From: Candidatus Hydrogenedens terephthalaticus JGI OTU-1
Lineage (GTDB): Bacteria; Hydrogenedentota; Hydrogenedentia; Hydrogenedentales; Hydrogenedentaceae
Assembly (NCBI GenBank): GCA_000493945.1
Contig: AWNW01000015.1
Span: 24,321 to 59,305 of the forward strand
Length of the DNA: 34,985 nucleotides
Direction of reading: 5' to 3'
The number at the start of each line of letters is the position of its first letter. Position 1 is the stretch's first letter. Of the stretch, positions 16,485-25,144 are shown in pieces. The translations under genes were made by a program, and so were the position numbers. Below the pieces are notes generated by a model that saw nothing but the letters and a program-made list of their open reading frames with translations, did no database searches and was not told the DNA's origin.

Positions 16485-17182
16485 TCTATATGGTTATTTC
16501 TCCATAAACAGTAAGAAGAAGGGGTCTCCTGAACAATAACAACATCGGGAGGATGGTTAAATTCGTAAAGTTTTTCTACGATCCAATGAGTTAAAATTTC
16601 ACTTGTTGCTTTTTCCAATCCTGGAATTTCATTTAACCAGCGATGGTCTAATAAGTCATATATTTTTCTTAAAACAGAGGGGAGATTGTCCATATCTCTT
16701 GAACCTACTTTTACAAAATAACTATGGCCATGTAAATTATGGCAGGGATGGGAATTCGGCAGTTGGGGCAAGGATTGGGCAGATTCAAAAGAAAAACGCC
16801 ATAATTCAGGAAGGTCTTTCTCGGCTGGGAGTTTGCACGGTTTAAAATCAAGGTCACCTATAATTCCAATACGAACACCTTTAAACCACCACGGTTTTTC
16901 CGGAATCTGTTCCAAAAACCACTTTTCTATTGCAGGAATAGTTGTATCCTTTTCCAATCCAGTAATTTCATTTAAATAGGAATGGTCTAACATATCAATA
17001 ATAGGAACAATACTTTTTTTTATCTCACTAAAATCAACTATCCATCCATAATCGGGATGTAAAGACCCTTCTGCAACTATTTCAGCGTAAAAGGTATGCC
17101 CATGCAATTGAGCATATTTACCTCCCTTAAATTCATTCTTATGTGCAGAATCAAAATATAAATACTTCGATATTTGTAACAT
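16481..17182 (-). CDS. queD: QueD / PTPS-family protein with two tandem domains
   Basis: QueD makes 6-carboxy-5,6,7,8-tetrahydropterin for queuosine. This 233-residue protein holds two PTPS domains instead of the usual single ~120-residue domain. Domain 1 keeps the zinc ligands His14, His27 and His29 (FDSAH, LHGH) and Asp66-His67, but has Tyr23 where the catalytic Cys belongs and Asp110 where the substrate-binding Glu belongs. Domain 2 has the catalytic Cys147, His151, His153, Asp179-His180 and Glu219 (VQET), but Gln136 where the first zinc His belongs. It lies 15 bases after queA, so the two form a queuosine pair at the end of the cell-wall operon. GAGG precedes the ATG. Confidence 0.85.
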   Translation of the reverse strand: MLQISKYLYFDSAHKNEFKGGKYAQLHGHTFYAEIVAEGSLHPDYGWIVDFSEIKKSIVPIIDMLDHSYLNEITGLEKDTTIPAIEKWFLEQIPEKPWWFKGVRIGIIGDLDFKPCKLPAEKDLPELWRFSFESAQSLPQLPNSHPCHNLHGHSYFVKVGSRDMDNLPSVLRKIYDLLDHRWLNEIPGLEKATSEILTHWIVEKLYEFNHPPDVVIVQETPSSYCLWRNNHID

Positions 17183-17197
17183 GAATTCAACCTCAAA

Positions 17198-18223
17198 CTA
17201 TAATATCAACATCGTATCACCATAAGAATAGAAACGAAAATTTTTTTCTATAGCATAATTATACGCCTTCATAATCAATTCTTTTCCAGCAAAAGCAAAA
17301 ACTAATGCTAATAAAGATGAGCGTGGAAGATGAAAATTTGTTTGTAAAGCATCAATGGCTTGAAAATTGTAAGGGGGGTATATATATTTCGTTGTGGAGC
17401 CAAAACCTGCTTGAAATTTCCCTCCAATATATTGAGTTTCCAGTACTCTTGTAACCGTTGTTCCTACCGCAATTATCTTTTTTCCTTCTCTTTTTTTCTT
17501 ATTCAATAAAGTTGCTGTCTCTTCACTGATAGCAAAATCTTCTGCATCTACAACATGTTGTTCTACCCTCTCCGTTGTTATAGGTTTAAAAGTGCCATAA
17601 CCCACATGAAGAGTAATGTAACATATATCAATTCCTTTTTCTTTTAGTTTCTTAAATACACGATTTGTATAGTGTAAACCCGCAGTTGGTGCAGCAACAG
17701 AACCTGATTTCTTGGCATAGATCGTCTGATAACGAATTCGGTCATCAGGTTCTGGGGATTCTCTACGAATATATGGAGGGAGAGGCACTAAACCTATTTT
17801 GTGAATAACCGATAAAAGGTTTCCTTGCGGATAATGCACAATCCGTTTCCCTTCACCTAAAAAATCCCGAATTTCAACTTTTATTTTATCGTGAAGCACA
17901 ATGCTTGTTGCTATAGGAACTTTTGCTGAAGGCTTTACAAGGGCTATCCAATCTTGTTCATTTATCTGTTTTAGTAAAAAAACTTCTACTTTTCCTCCTG
18001 TTTTTTCTTTATACCCCAATAATCTTGCAGGAATTACTTTTGTATCATTCAGGACAATAACATCCCCCGCATTTAAATATCGGTATAAATTGCGGAACAC
18101 ATCCTCTTTTATTGAAGCATCCATTCTATTTACTATCAGTAATCGAGCGGAATCGCGAGGTTTAACAGGATGTTGGGCTATCCTTTCCTCTGGCAAGAAA
18201 TAGTTCAATTCATCGGTAAACAT
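17198..18223 (-). CDS. queA: S-adenosylmethionine:tRNA ribosyltransferase-isomerase QueA
   Basis: Transfers and isomerises the ribosyl group of SAM onto preQ1 in tRNA, giving epoxyqueuosine. The family pattern is complete: LPEERIAQHPVKPRDSARLL, VLNDTKVIPARLLG, SVAAPTAGLHYT, ITLHVGYGTFKPI and the C-terminal FYSYGDTMLI. At 341 residues it is full length. It follows ftsW by 18 bases and precedes queD by 15, so it is probably transcribed from the dcw promoter or one inside the operon. The ribosome site is weak. Confidence 0.96.
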   Translation of the reverse strand: MFTDELNYFLPEERIAQHPVKPRDSARLLIVNRMDASIKEDVFRNLYRYLNAGDVIVLNDTKVIPARLLGYKEKTGGKVEVFLLKQINEQDWIALVKPSAKVPIATSIVLHDKIKVEIRDFLGEGKRIVHYPQGNLLSVIHKIGLVPLPPYIRRESPEPDDRIRYQTIYAKKSGSVAAPTAGLHYTNRVFKKLKEKGIDICYITLHVGYGTFKPITTERVEQHVVDAEDFAISEETATLLNKKKREGKKIIAVGTTVTRVLETQYIGGKFQAGFGSTTKYIYPPYNFQAIDALQTNFHLPRSSLLALVFAFAGKELIMKAYNYAIEKNFRFYSYGDTMLIL

Positions 18224-18241
18224 AAAATTATATTTGTTATC

Positions 18242-19378
18242 TTACTTTAACGGATTACTTAGATTTAAAAAAACAAATGCTTTCCAATAAGAAGGCGATT
18301 CAGTTCGCACCTCTTGAAATCCGATATTTACAAGACAGCCTAACATAATCATATTAGCAATAAAAGAGGAACCACCACTACTAATTAGGGGTAAACACAT
18401 CCCTTTCACAGGTAGAATTCCTACATTTACCAGCATCATTACAATTCCCTGTATTCCAATCATACATGTTATTCCCGTAGCAAGAAGGGAACCCTGCAAA
18501 TCAGGAGATTTTCGGGCTATCTCAAAACCGTAGTAAATCAATAATAAAAATAGAATTACAACGAGTACGGCACCTAACATACCCATTTCTTCACCAATAA
18601 TTGAAAATGGGAAATCACGATGTGCTTCAGGCAAATAATCTAATTTTTGTTCACCTGCACCGATACCCACACCTAATAAATTTCCGCGATAAAATGAGAC
18701 TAACGATTGGATAATATGCCATCCCTTTCCAGAAGGGTCCCATTCAGGAAACCAAGTATATATAATTCGGTCAATTCGATGGGGTTTTGAAATTACAGCA
18801 AAAGCAAACCCACACCCAAAAATACCTGTACCTATCAACAGATATTTTCTATGTATTCCTGTAACGAACATCATACACAGAACCGTAGTCATAATTACTG
18901 TAGGTGTTCCCTGATCATTTTCCAAAACTATTAGCATACAATAAACTAATGCAAGTAAAATGGGGAATACTATTCCATAATGTGGTTTTTTTAACTTATT
19001 ATAGAAGCGAGAAAAGTACCATGTAATAGTAACTAAAACGGCTATCTTTGCAAATTCGGAAGGCTGAAGAGAAAAAACTCCAAAAATATTTAACCACCTT
19101 CTTGCTCCATTTCTTAATTCTCCGAAAAATAAAACGGCTATTAACCCCAGGAGACAAATAATGGTCAAAATCCACAGGTTCCCGGGCTTAAAAAGTTTGT
19201 GATAATCATAAAAGAGTAAGGTAATGAAGCAGCCACCCCCGATAAATATTAAAATAAACTGTTTTATCAGGAAAGATTGCAAATTACTTCTCAAACCTTC
19301 AACGCTATACCCTACTAAAATACCCAGTATGGCTAAAATCACAGTTATAACAATTATTGCGGATGAATCCTTGTGCAT
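18242..19378 (-). CDS. ftsW: FtsW/RodA-family lipid II glycosyltransferase
   Basis: A SEDS-family polytopic membrane protein (about ten segments) that polymerises lipid II at the septum with FtsI. Signature segments are NGARRWLNIFGVFSLQPSEF, ENDQGTPT, LPEAHRDFPFSIIGEE and GILPVKGMCLPLISSGGSS. The length of 378 residues fits. FtsW and RodA share these motifs; the position directly after murD in a dcw cluster favours FtsW. GAGGAG inside the end of murD serves as its ribosome site, with a gap of 3 bases. Confidence 0.93.
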   Translation of the reverse strand: MHKDSSAIIVITVILAILGILVGYSVEGLRSNLQSFLIKQFILIFIGGGCFITLLFYDYHKLFKPGNLWILTIICLLGLIAVLFFGELRNGARRWLNIFGVFSLQPSEFAKIAVLVTITWYFSRFYNKLKKPHYGIVFPILLALVYCMLIVLENDQGTPTVIMTTVLCMMFVTGIHRKYLLIGTGIFGCGFAFAVISKPHRIDRIIYTWFPEWDPSGKGWHIIQSLVSFYRGNLLGVGIGAGEQKLDYLPEAHRDFPFSIIGEEMGMLGAVLVVILFLLLIYYGFEIARKSPDLQGSLLATGITCMIGIQGIVMMLVNVGILPVKGMCLPLISSGGSSFIANMIMLGCLVNIGFQEVRTESPSYWKAFVFLNLSNPLK

Positions 19379-19381
19379 TTC

Positions 19382-20767
19382 TTATAACTCCTCTGCTAAT
19401 AATTTCTGAACACATTCTCGAAAATGGTCCCCACGAGCCTCATAGTTGGCATACATATCAAAACTTGCACATGCGGGTGATAACAATATCACAGATTGGG
19501 GAATAGCATTTTCCCATGCTACTTTGACGGCATCTTCCATAGTGGCAACTCTTTCTGTTCTCACCAAATCAGAAAATGCTTTCTCGATATTTTCTGCATC
19601 TTCGCCGATCGTAACGAGAAAATAAACCTTTTCCTGAATTAATGATCGTAATGGTAGATAACTTGAACCTTTGCCTCGTCCACCTGCAATTAAAATAATA
19701 GGTTGTTGGAAACTTTCCAGAGCAACACGGAGACTTTCCACATTTGTGGATTTTGAATCATTGTAAAATTCTACATCATTTTTGCTTCCTAAAAATTCTA
19801 TCCTATGAGGAACTCCTTTAAAAGAAGTCATTGCTTTTAAAACTTGTGCTGGTTGTTTATATACCACATTTACAGAAGTCAACACGGCAAGGGCATTTGA
19901 CAAATTATGCATGCCTTTTAAAGGTAAACAATCAACACTATCCAAAATTGTTTCATCAAAGCATATATAGTGTTTATCTCTTATCTCAATCCACGCGCCA
20001 GGAGACACTTTTTGATTAATTGAAAAATAATATCTATTCACAGATGGAGGAATATTCATCGAAGAGACCCATTCGTCATCTTTATTTATCACTGCAAAAT
20101 CATTTTCACCTTGATTATGAAATATCCTATTCTTTACATCTGCATACTCTTTCATAGTAGGATGGCGTGTTATATGGTCTGGAGTAAGATTCAAAACAAC
20201 TGCAACATGAGGATGAAAATAATAACAATATTCCAATTGATAACTGCTTAATTCTGCTACAATCCAATCACTTTGCCTATTTTCCGAAACAACTTCTGAC
20301 AGTGGAGTATCGTTATTTCCCGCTAAAACACTACTGAAGCCTAATTCTATTAGGGTGTGGTGTATCCATGAAGTAACCGTTGTTTTTCCATTTGTCCCTG
20401 TTACCGCAATTATAGGCGATTGCGTAAAATAATAAGCATATTCAAATTCGCCAATAATAGGGATATTGTTTATTGTTGCTAATTTTAATAATGGAATTTG
20501 TGGAGAAACTCCCGGACTGACAATTATTAAATCTATTTTTGATAACAAATCTTCTGGATGTTGTCCTAACACATAATCAATACCTAATTTATTAAACTGC
20601 TCGACAGCAGCCGGGATTTCATCTTCTTTCTTTATATCGTTGATAATCACTTCTTTCCCCTGTTTTTTTAATAACTTTGCTAAAGCCAAACCAGACTTAC
20701 CAGCACCAACGATCAGCACACGATTTAGCAACTTTACTTTTTCAGGTGTGAAATTAGAGGTAATCAT
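19382..20767 (-). CDS. murD: UDP-N-acetylmuramoyl-L-alanine:D-glutamate ligase MurD
   Basis: Adds D-glutamate to UDP-MurNAc-L-Ala in the cytoplasm. The N-terminal Rossmann domain (IVGAGKSGLALAKLL), the ATP-binding loop GTNGKTTVTSW, NLTPDHITRH and the C-terminal NDSKSTNVESL and LLSPACASFDMY segments are all present in order. At 461 residues it has the usual length. Its start overlaps the mraY stop by 4 bases (ATGA), indicating translational coupling. Confidence 0.97.
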   Translation of the reverse strand: MITSNFTPEKVKLLNRVLIVGAGKSGLALAKLLKKQGKEVIINDIKKEDEIPAAVEQFNKLGIDYVLGQHPEDLLSKIDLIIVSPGVSPQIPLLKLATINNIPIIGEFEYAYYFTQSPIIAVTGTNGKTTVTSWIHHTLIELGFSSVLAGNNDTPLSEVVSENRQSDWIVAELSSYQLEYCYYFHPHVAVVLNLTPDHITRHPTMKEYADVKNRIFHNQGENDFAVINKDDEWVSSMNIPPSVNRYYFSINQKVSPGAWIEIRDKHYICFDETILDSVDCLPLKGMHNLSNALAVLTSVNVVYKQPAQVLKAMTSFKGVPHRIEFLGSKNDVEFYNDSKSTNVESLRVALESFQQPIILIAGGRGKGSSYLPLRSLIQEKVYFLVTIGEDAENIEKAFSDLVRTERVATMEDAVKVAWENAIPQSVILLSPACASFDMYANYEARGDHFRECVQKLLAEEL

Positions 20768-22245
20768 CTCAGTTTAAGTGCTCCCAAACTCAAAAGTGCA
20801 AATAACAAAGCAATTATCCAGAAACGGAGTGTAACTTTTGTCTCTGTCCAACCTAACAACTCAAAATGGTGATGCAATGGAGCCATTCGGAAAATTCTTT
20901 TTCCTGTAAGTTTGAATGATGCTACCTGTAATAAAACGCTTCCTGCTTCGAGGACAAAAATACCTGCTACTAATGGAAGTAATAACTCTTGTTTTGTAAG
21001 AACTGCAAGAGATGCTATGGCTCCTCCCAAAGATAATGACCCGGTATCTCCCATAAAAACCTCTGCCGGATGACCATTATACCATAGGAAACCTAAACCC
21101 GAGCCCAGCAAAGCAGAGCCAAACACGAACAATTCACTTGCCTCAGGGACATAAGTAAGAAAAAGATACCGACTCCAATCCGCACGGCTCACGATATATG
21201 CAATACCGGCGTATGCCATAACAGAAATAATCGAAGAACCTATGGCAAGTCCATCCAATCCATCGGTTAAATTTACAGCATTGGATACACTGACTACAAT
21301 GAGTGCTACAAATAGGATGTAAAATATGCCTAAGGGGATAAAAAGATTTTTAAATCCAGGTACACCTACCTTTGTATGTAATGAAGTGGTAGAAAGATAA
21401 AAAGAATCTTTGAAGGTATCCTCGATTAATAATCGTGCCAGACGCTGTTTTTGAAAAGGTTTATTTTTATTTTTGTCATTTAAACACATTTGAATTTCCG
21501 TTCGTAATTCTTTCCCGTTCCACAACGCATTATACTGCCATTCGTCCTTATCAATTACCTGATTCAAACTTCGAATAAGTAATAACTGCTCTTCTATTTC
21601 CAATTCTTTTTTCATATCTAACTGCAATAAATGTTCTTTCAAGGACGACGGAATTTGTGAACAAATATAAACAAGTTGTTCATCTCCATTTTTACTTAAA
21701 CCTTGAACTAATTGGTTCTTTAAACTTGCCCAGTCTTTTACATCAGATAGTGTTAGATAAATAGCACCAGGAGTTATAGGATTGAAATATAAATAAACTC
21801 CAAAAAGAATTCCTATAAGAATTTGTCCTGCTAATTTATCTTTCGCCCGTAAACCATCATTATGCTTCCGCTTTAATTTAATGTAATCATCTAAGAAACC
21901 CAATATCCCCAGCGCACAAAAAACACCCATCGTAAGCCATAAAAAACGATTGGTAAGGCGACCCCATATTAAAAGGGAAACAAAAGTTGAGATAAGTATT
22001 AAAATACCGCCCATAGTAGGCGTTCCTGCTTTTCCTTTATGAAGTTGGTGCAGGCTTGCAACATGTTCTTTTTTGATATATTGACCTATTTTCATTTCCT
22101 GCAGTTTGTGTATGACAAAAGGTCCTATTATGAGAGTTATAAAAAAGGAAGTAAAAACCGCTCCCCCTGCCCTAACTGTGTGATAAGTTAGAACATTTAT
22201 TAAACCAAAATAAGGAAGTAGTAAAATAGCAATGTAATATAGCAT
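20764..22245 (-). CDS. mraY: Phospho-N-acetylmuramoyl-pentapeptide transferase MraY with a large insertion
   Basis: Makes lipid I from UDP-MurNAc-pentapeptide and undecaprenyl phosphate. All core motifs are present: KAGTPTMGG (72-80), LGFLDDYIKLKRKHNDGL (Asp119/Asp120), NAVNLTDGLDGLA (322-334), FMGDTGSLSLGG and the APLHHHFELLGW loop. The protein has 493 residues against ~360 normally; the excess is a ~125-residue hydrophilic, largely helical block at residues ~160-287 between the transmembrane helix ending YLYF and the usual hairpin VGVPGFKN. In the MraY topology that loop is periplasmic. The insertion contains no stop, frameshift or low-complexity signs and looks like a genuine extra domain. 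Confidence 0.95.
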   Translation of the reverse strand: MLYYIAILLLPYFGLINVLTYHTVRAGGAVFTSFFITLIIGPFVIHKLQEMKIGQYIKKEHVASLHQLHKGKAGTPTMGGILILISTFVSLLIWGRLTNRFLWLTMGVFCALGILGFLDDYIKLKRKHNDGLRAKDKLAGQILIGILFGVYLYFNPITPGAIYLTLSDVKDWASLKNQLVQGLSKNGDEQLVYICSQIPSSLKEHLLQLDMKKELEIEEQLLLIRSLNQVIDKDEWQYNALWNGKELRTEIQMCLNDKNKNKPFQKQRLARLLIEDTFKDSFYLSTTSLHTKVGVPGFKNLFIPLGIFYILFVALIVVSVSNAVNLTDGLDGLAIGSSIISVMAYAGIAYIVSRADWSRYLFLTYVPEASELFVFGSALLGSGLGFLWYNGHPAEVFMGDTGSLSLGGAIASLAVLTKQELLLPLVAGIFVLEAGSVLLQVASFKLTGKRIFRMAPLHHHFELLGWTETKVTLRFWIIALLFALLSLGALKLR

Positions 22246-22303
22246 CTATACCTCTATTAATAATTCTCCTTCATAAAAAAATAAGATTATATAACAATCA
22301 CAT

Positions 22304-23653
22304 CTATTCATTCATTATTTTCTCTTTCAAATACTGGATAACTTTTTCCATTGTCATTCCGCGGGAACCTTTTACTAATATTCGACTTTGTGGAGGAAGC
22401 ATTTTAACAATTTTATCCGCAATTTCTTCATGATGTAAGCATATCGTTACGAATTCTACTCCTGCTTCTAAAGCACCTCTCTGAACTTCCTGTGCATAAT
22501 TCCCATATAGAAATAGAATATCTACGCCACATTCCCCGGCTTGTTTGCCTAACAAATAATGGTATTGTTCACTTTCATCTCCCAATTCAAGCATATCTCC
22601 CAAAACAGCACAACGATAGCCTTTGACAGCGGTTAATTGGAGATATTCCAATGCAGATTTCATACTTGCAGGATTTGCGTTATAAGTATCGTCAATAATA
22701 GTAAAGTGCCCAACTTGATATGTTTTAATTCTTCCTGTTTTATAATATGCATCTGCAAGCGTTTGCTCGTCTATAGGTATCTGGTGCTTCAAAGAAACCG
22801 CTACGGCGAGTAAAAAGTTTGATAGTAGAGATGGAGAACACAAAGGTAGTCTTAATTTGCCAACAGGTTCTATTTCCACCTCCATTTCTTCCAATGAAAT
22901 TTTATGGACAGACTTTAATCTCACATCACCCTTTTTACCATAATAAATTTTATTGGCAATAATTCGTTTTCCTACGGAAACACAATAGGGATTATCCGTA
23001 TTGACATAAAAGTGTCCCCAGGGAGGAAGACATTTGGCTATATTGGATTTCTCTCGTGCTATGCCTTCTAAACTTCCTAACCTTTCTACATGTGCGGGAG
23101 CAATAGTGGTAATAACTGATTCTTCCGGATATGCAATACCAGATAATTCAGCAATGTCTCCGGGTTTACCGGCACCCATTTCGATTACGCCCCAATCTGT
23201 ATTTTCATCCATCTGTAATAATGAAAGGGGACAACCTAATTCATTGTTATAATTCCCTCTGGACGCCACTACTTTATACTTTTTTGCTAAAACGGCTGAG
23301 ACCAATTCTTTTGTAGTAGTCTTACCACAGGAGCCTGTAATTGCAAAAACCTGAGATTTTAAGTTTGTTCGATGCCAACGAGCAAATTTTTGAATTGCCT
23401 GTAAAGTATCTCTCACATATATAGAAGGTGACCCATCATCTTTCGATACAACAACAGCCACAGCACCTTTTTTAAGTGCTTCTTGAACAAATTGGTGTCC
23501 ATCAACTCTGTTTCCTGGTAAAGCAAAGAAAACATCTCCCGATTGGATAGTTCGGGTATCTATAGATACTCCTGTAAATTCAATATTTCCATCTCCCTGC
23601 AATTTTCCAGCGACAACTTTTGCCAAATCTCCTAAGCAATATTTCCAGGGCAT
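22304..23653 (-). CDS. murF: UDP-N-acetylmuramoyl-tripeptide:D-alanyl-D-alanine ligase MurF
   Basis: Adds D-Ala-D-Ala to complete the murein pentapeptide. Motifs: the N-terminal GVSIDTRTIQSGDVFFALPG, the ATP loop ITGSCGKTTTKELV, NYNNELGCPLSLL, EMGAGKPGDIAEL and the C-terminal DDTYNANPASMKSAL. At 449 residues it is full length. Its ATG directly follows the murE stop codon with no gap. The Mur ligases murE, murF and murD are here, while murC is not in the window. Confidence 0.96.
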   Translation of the reverse strand: MPWKYCLGDLAKVVAGKLQGDGNIEFTGVSIDTRTIQSGDVFFALPGNRVDGHQFVQEALKKGAVAVVVSKDDGSPSIYVRDTLQAIQKFARWHRTNLKSQVFAITGSCGKTTTKELVSAVLAKKYKVVASRGNYNNELGCPLSLLQMDENTDWGVIEMGAGKPGDIAELSGIAYPEESVITTIAPAHVERLGSLEGIAREKSNIAKCLPPWGHFYVNTDNPYCVSVGKRIIANKIYYGKKGDVRLKSVHKISLEEMEVEIEPVGKLRLPLCSPSLLSNFLLAVAVSLKHQIPIDEQTLADAYYKTGRIKTYQVGHFTIIDDTYNANPASMKSALEYLQLTAVKGYRCAVLGDMLELGDESEQYHYLLGKQAGECGVDILFLYGNYAQEVQRGALEAGVEFVTICLHHEEIADKIVKMLPPQSRILVKGSRGMTMEKVIQYLKEKIMNE

Positions 23654-25141
23654 CTATACCTTTCCTTTCAGGAATTTGCGTGCTACTTCTCTATCATCAA
23701 AAGGCAATTTCTGTGTTCCAATAATCTGATACGGTTCATGTCCTTTCCCCGCAATTACTACTATATCATTTGATTTTGCCTTGTTAATAGCAAACTGTAT
23801 AGCCTCTTCTCTGTTTTCGATAACATAATAATCGTCCCCTTTGTGTTTACCCATCTTTTGTACACCCACTTCAATATCTAATAAAATTCGTTTTAGGTCT
23901 TCTGTTCGTGGATTATCCGAAGTTAAGATGATTAGGTCTGCCCATTTCCCGGCAACCGCTCCCATCTTTGGTCGTTTTGTTTTATCGCGGTCTCCTCCAC
24001 AACCAAAAACCACAATTACTCTACCGCGAGTTAGATTTCGTGCTGTTTGTAATACATGATTTAAGCCATCGTCTGTGTGTGCATAATCTACTACAACTGT
24101 AAACTCTTGCCCTTCTTCAATTAATTCAAAACGACCCGGAATAGACTTTAAGTTTTTTAAACCCTTTTGAATTTCTTTCAAGGAAATGCCCAGTTCCCCT
24201 GCAATAGCAGAAGCACATAACGCATTAAAAACATTATGCTTGCCTACAAGAGACAGTTTTACTTCCCCTTCTCCGTATGGAGTATGTAAGACAAATCGTG
24301 TATCCTTCATGGATACTTCTATATCACTTGCCCAATAATCTCCTTTCATACCGTAAGTAACATATCTTGATTTGCAATGTTGTATAAATTGTTCTCCATA
24401 AGGGTCTGATTTATTTATAACACCAAAGGTATTTTCTCCTTCTAAACTTTCAAACAGTTTCAGTTTTGCTTTAAGATACTCCTCCATCGTTTTATGGTAA
24501 TCCAGATGGTCCTGTGTAAGATTTGTAAATGCCCCAACCGTAAAATGAATCCCTGCAACGCGGTCCTGGGCTAAAGAGTGGCTACTCACTTCCATTACCA
24601 CATGTGTAATACCTGCCTCCTTCGCTTTAGAAAATAGAGAAACAAGTTCTTCATTAAAAGGGGTCGTGTGAACTGCTTCTATATTTTGCTCCCCGATAGT
24701 ATAGCCTAATGTTCCGAACCGTGCTGTGGCAATTCCTTTTTCCTTGAAAATACTTTCAACTAAATAAGTAGTGCTTGTTTTTCCATTTGTCCCTGTAATT
24801 CCTATTACAACCATTGATTGAGTGGGGTCTCCAGCAAGATAATGTGCCACTTCACCTAAAATGCAACGCGGATTTTCATGAGCAAAATAAGGGATATTTT
24901 TCTCTTTCAATAGATTTAGTAATTCCTCAGGTAACTGAGGTAGACCTATAACTGCAATGGCTCCTTTCTCAATGGCTTCCGGGATATAATTCCAACCTTG
25001 GGCATGTTCTCCAGGTACTGCTGTAAAAACAAACCCTTTTTGAACTCTTCGTGAATCCTCCGTTATTCCACAAATATTCTCATCAGGAAAAGAGGAAAAA
25101 CACTTTAATTTCCATTTTTCTACCATTTCTCTAAGGTTCAT
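23654..25141 (-). CDS. murE: UDP-MurNAc-tripeptide synthetase MurE, probably meso-DAP-adding
   Basis: Adds the third amino acid of the murein stem peptide. Motifs: GITEDSRRVQKGFVFTAVPG, the ATP loop GITGTNGKTSTTYL, HTTPF, EVSSHSL, LTQDHLDYHKTMEEY, VDYAHTDDGL and the specificity loop TSDNPRTED. The DNPR sequence is the meso-diaminopimelate signature, as opposed to the lysine type, so the peptidoglycan is predicted to be DAP-type. At 495 residues it has normal length. It starts 3 bases after the ftsI stop. Confidence 0.97.
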   Translation of the reverse strand: MNLREMVEKWKLKCFSSFPDENICGITEDSRRVQKGFVFTAVPGEHAQGWNYIPEAIEKGAIAVIGLPQLPEELLNLLKEKNIPYFAHENPRCILGEVAHYLAGDPTQSMVVIGITGTNGKTSTTYLVESIFKEKGIATARFGTLGYTIGEQNIEAVHTTPFNEELVSLFSKAKEAGITHVVMEVSSHSLAQDRVAGIHFTVGAFTNLTQDHLDYHKTMEEYLKAKLKLFESLEGENTFGVINKSDPYGEQFIQHCKSRYVTYGMKGDYWASDIEVSMKDTRFVLHTPYGEGEVKLSLVGKHNVFNALCASAIAGELGISLKEIQKGLKNLKSIPGRFELIEEGQEFTVVVDYAHTDDGLNHVLQTARNLTRGRVIVVFGCGGDRDKTKRPKMGAVAGKWADLIILTSDNPRTEDLKRILLDIEVGVQKMGKHKGDDYYVIENREEAIQFAINKAKSNDIVVIAGKGHEPYQIIGTQKLPFDDREVARKFLKGKV

Positions 25142-25144
25142 TTT

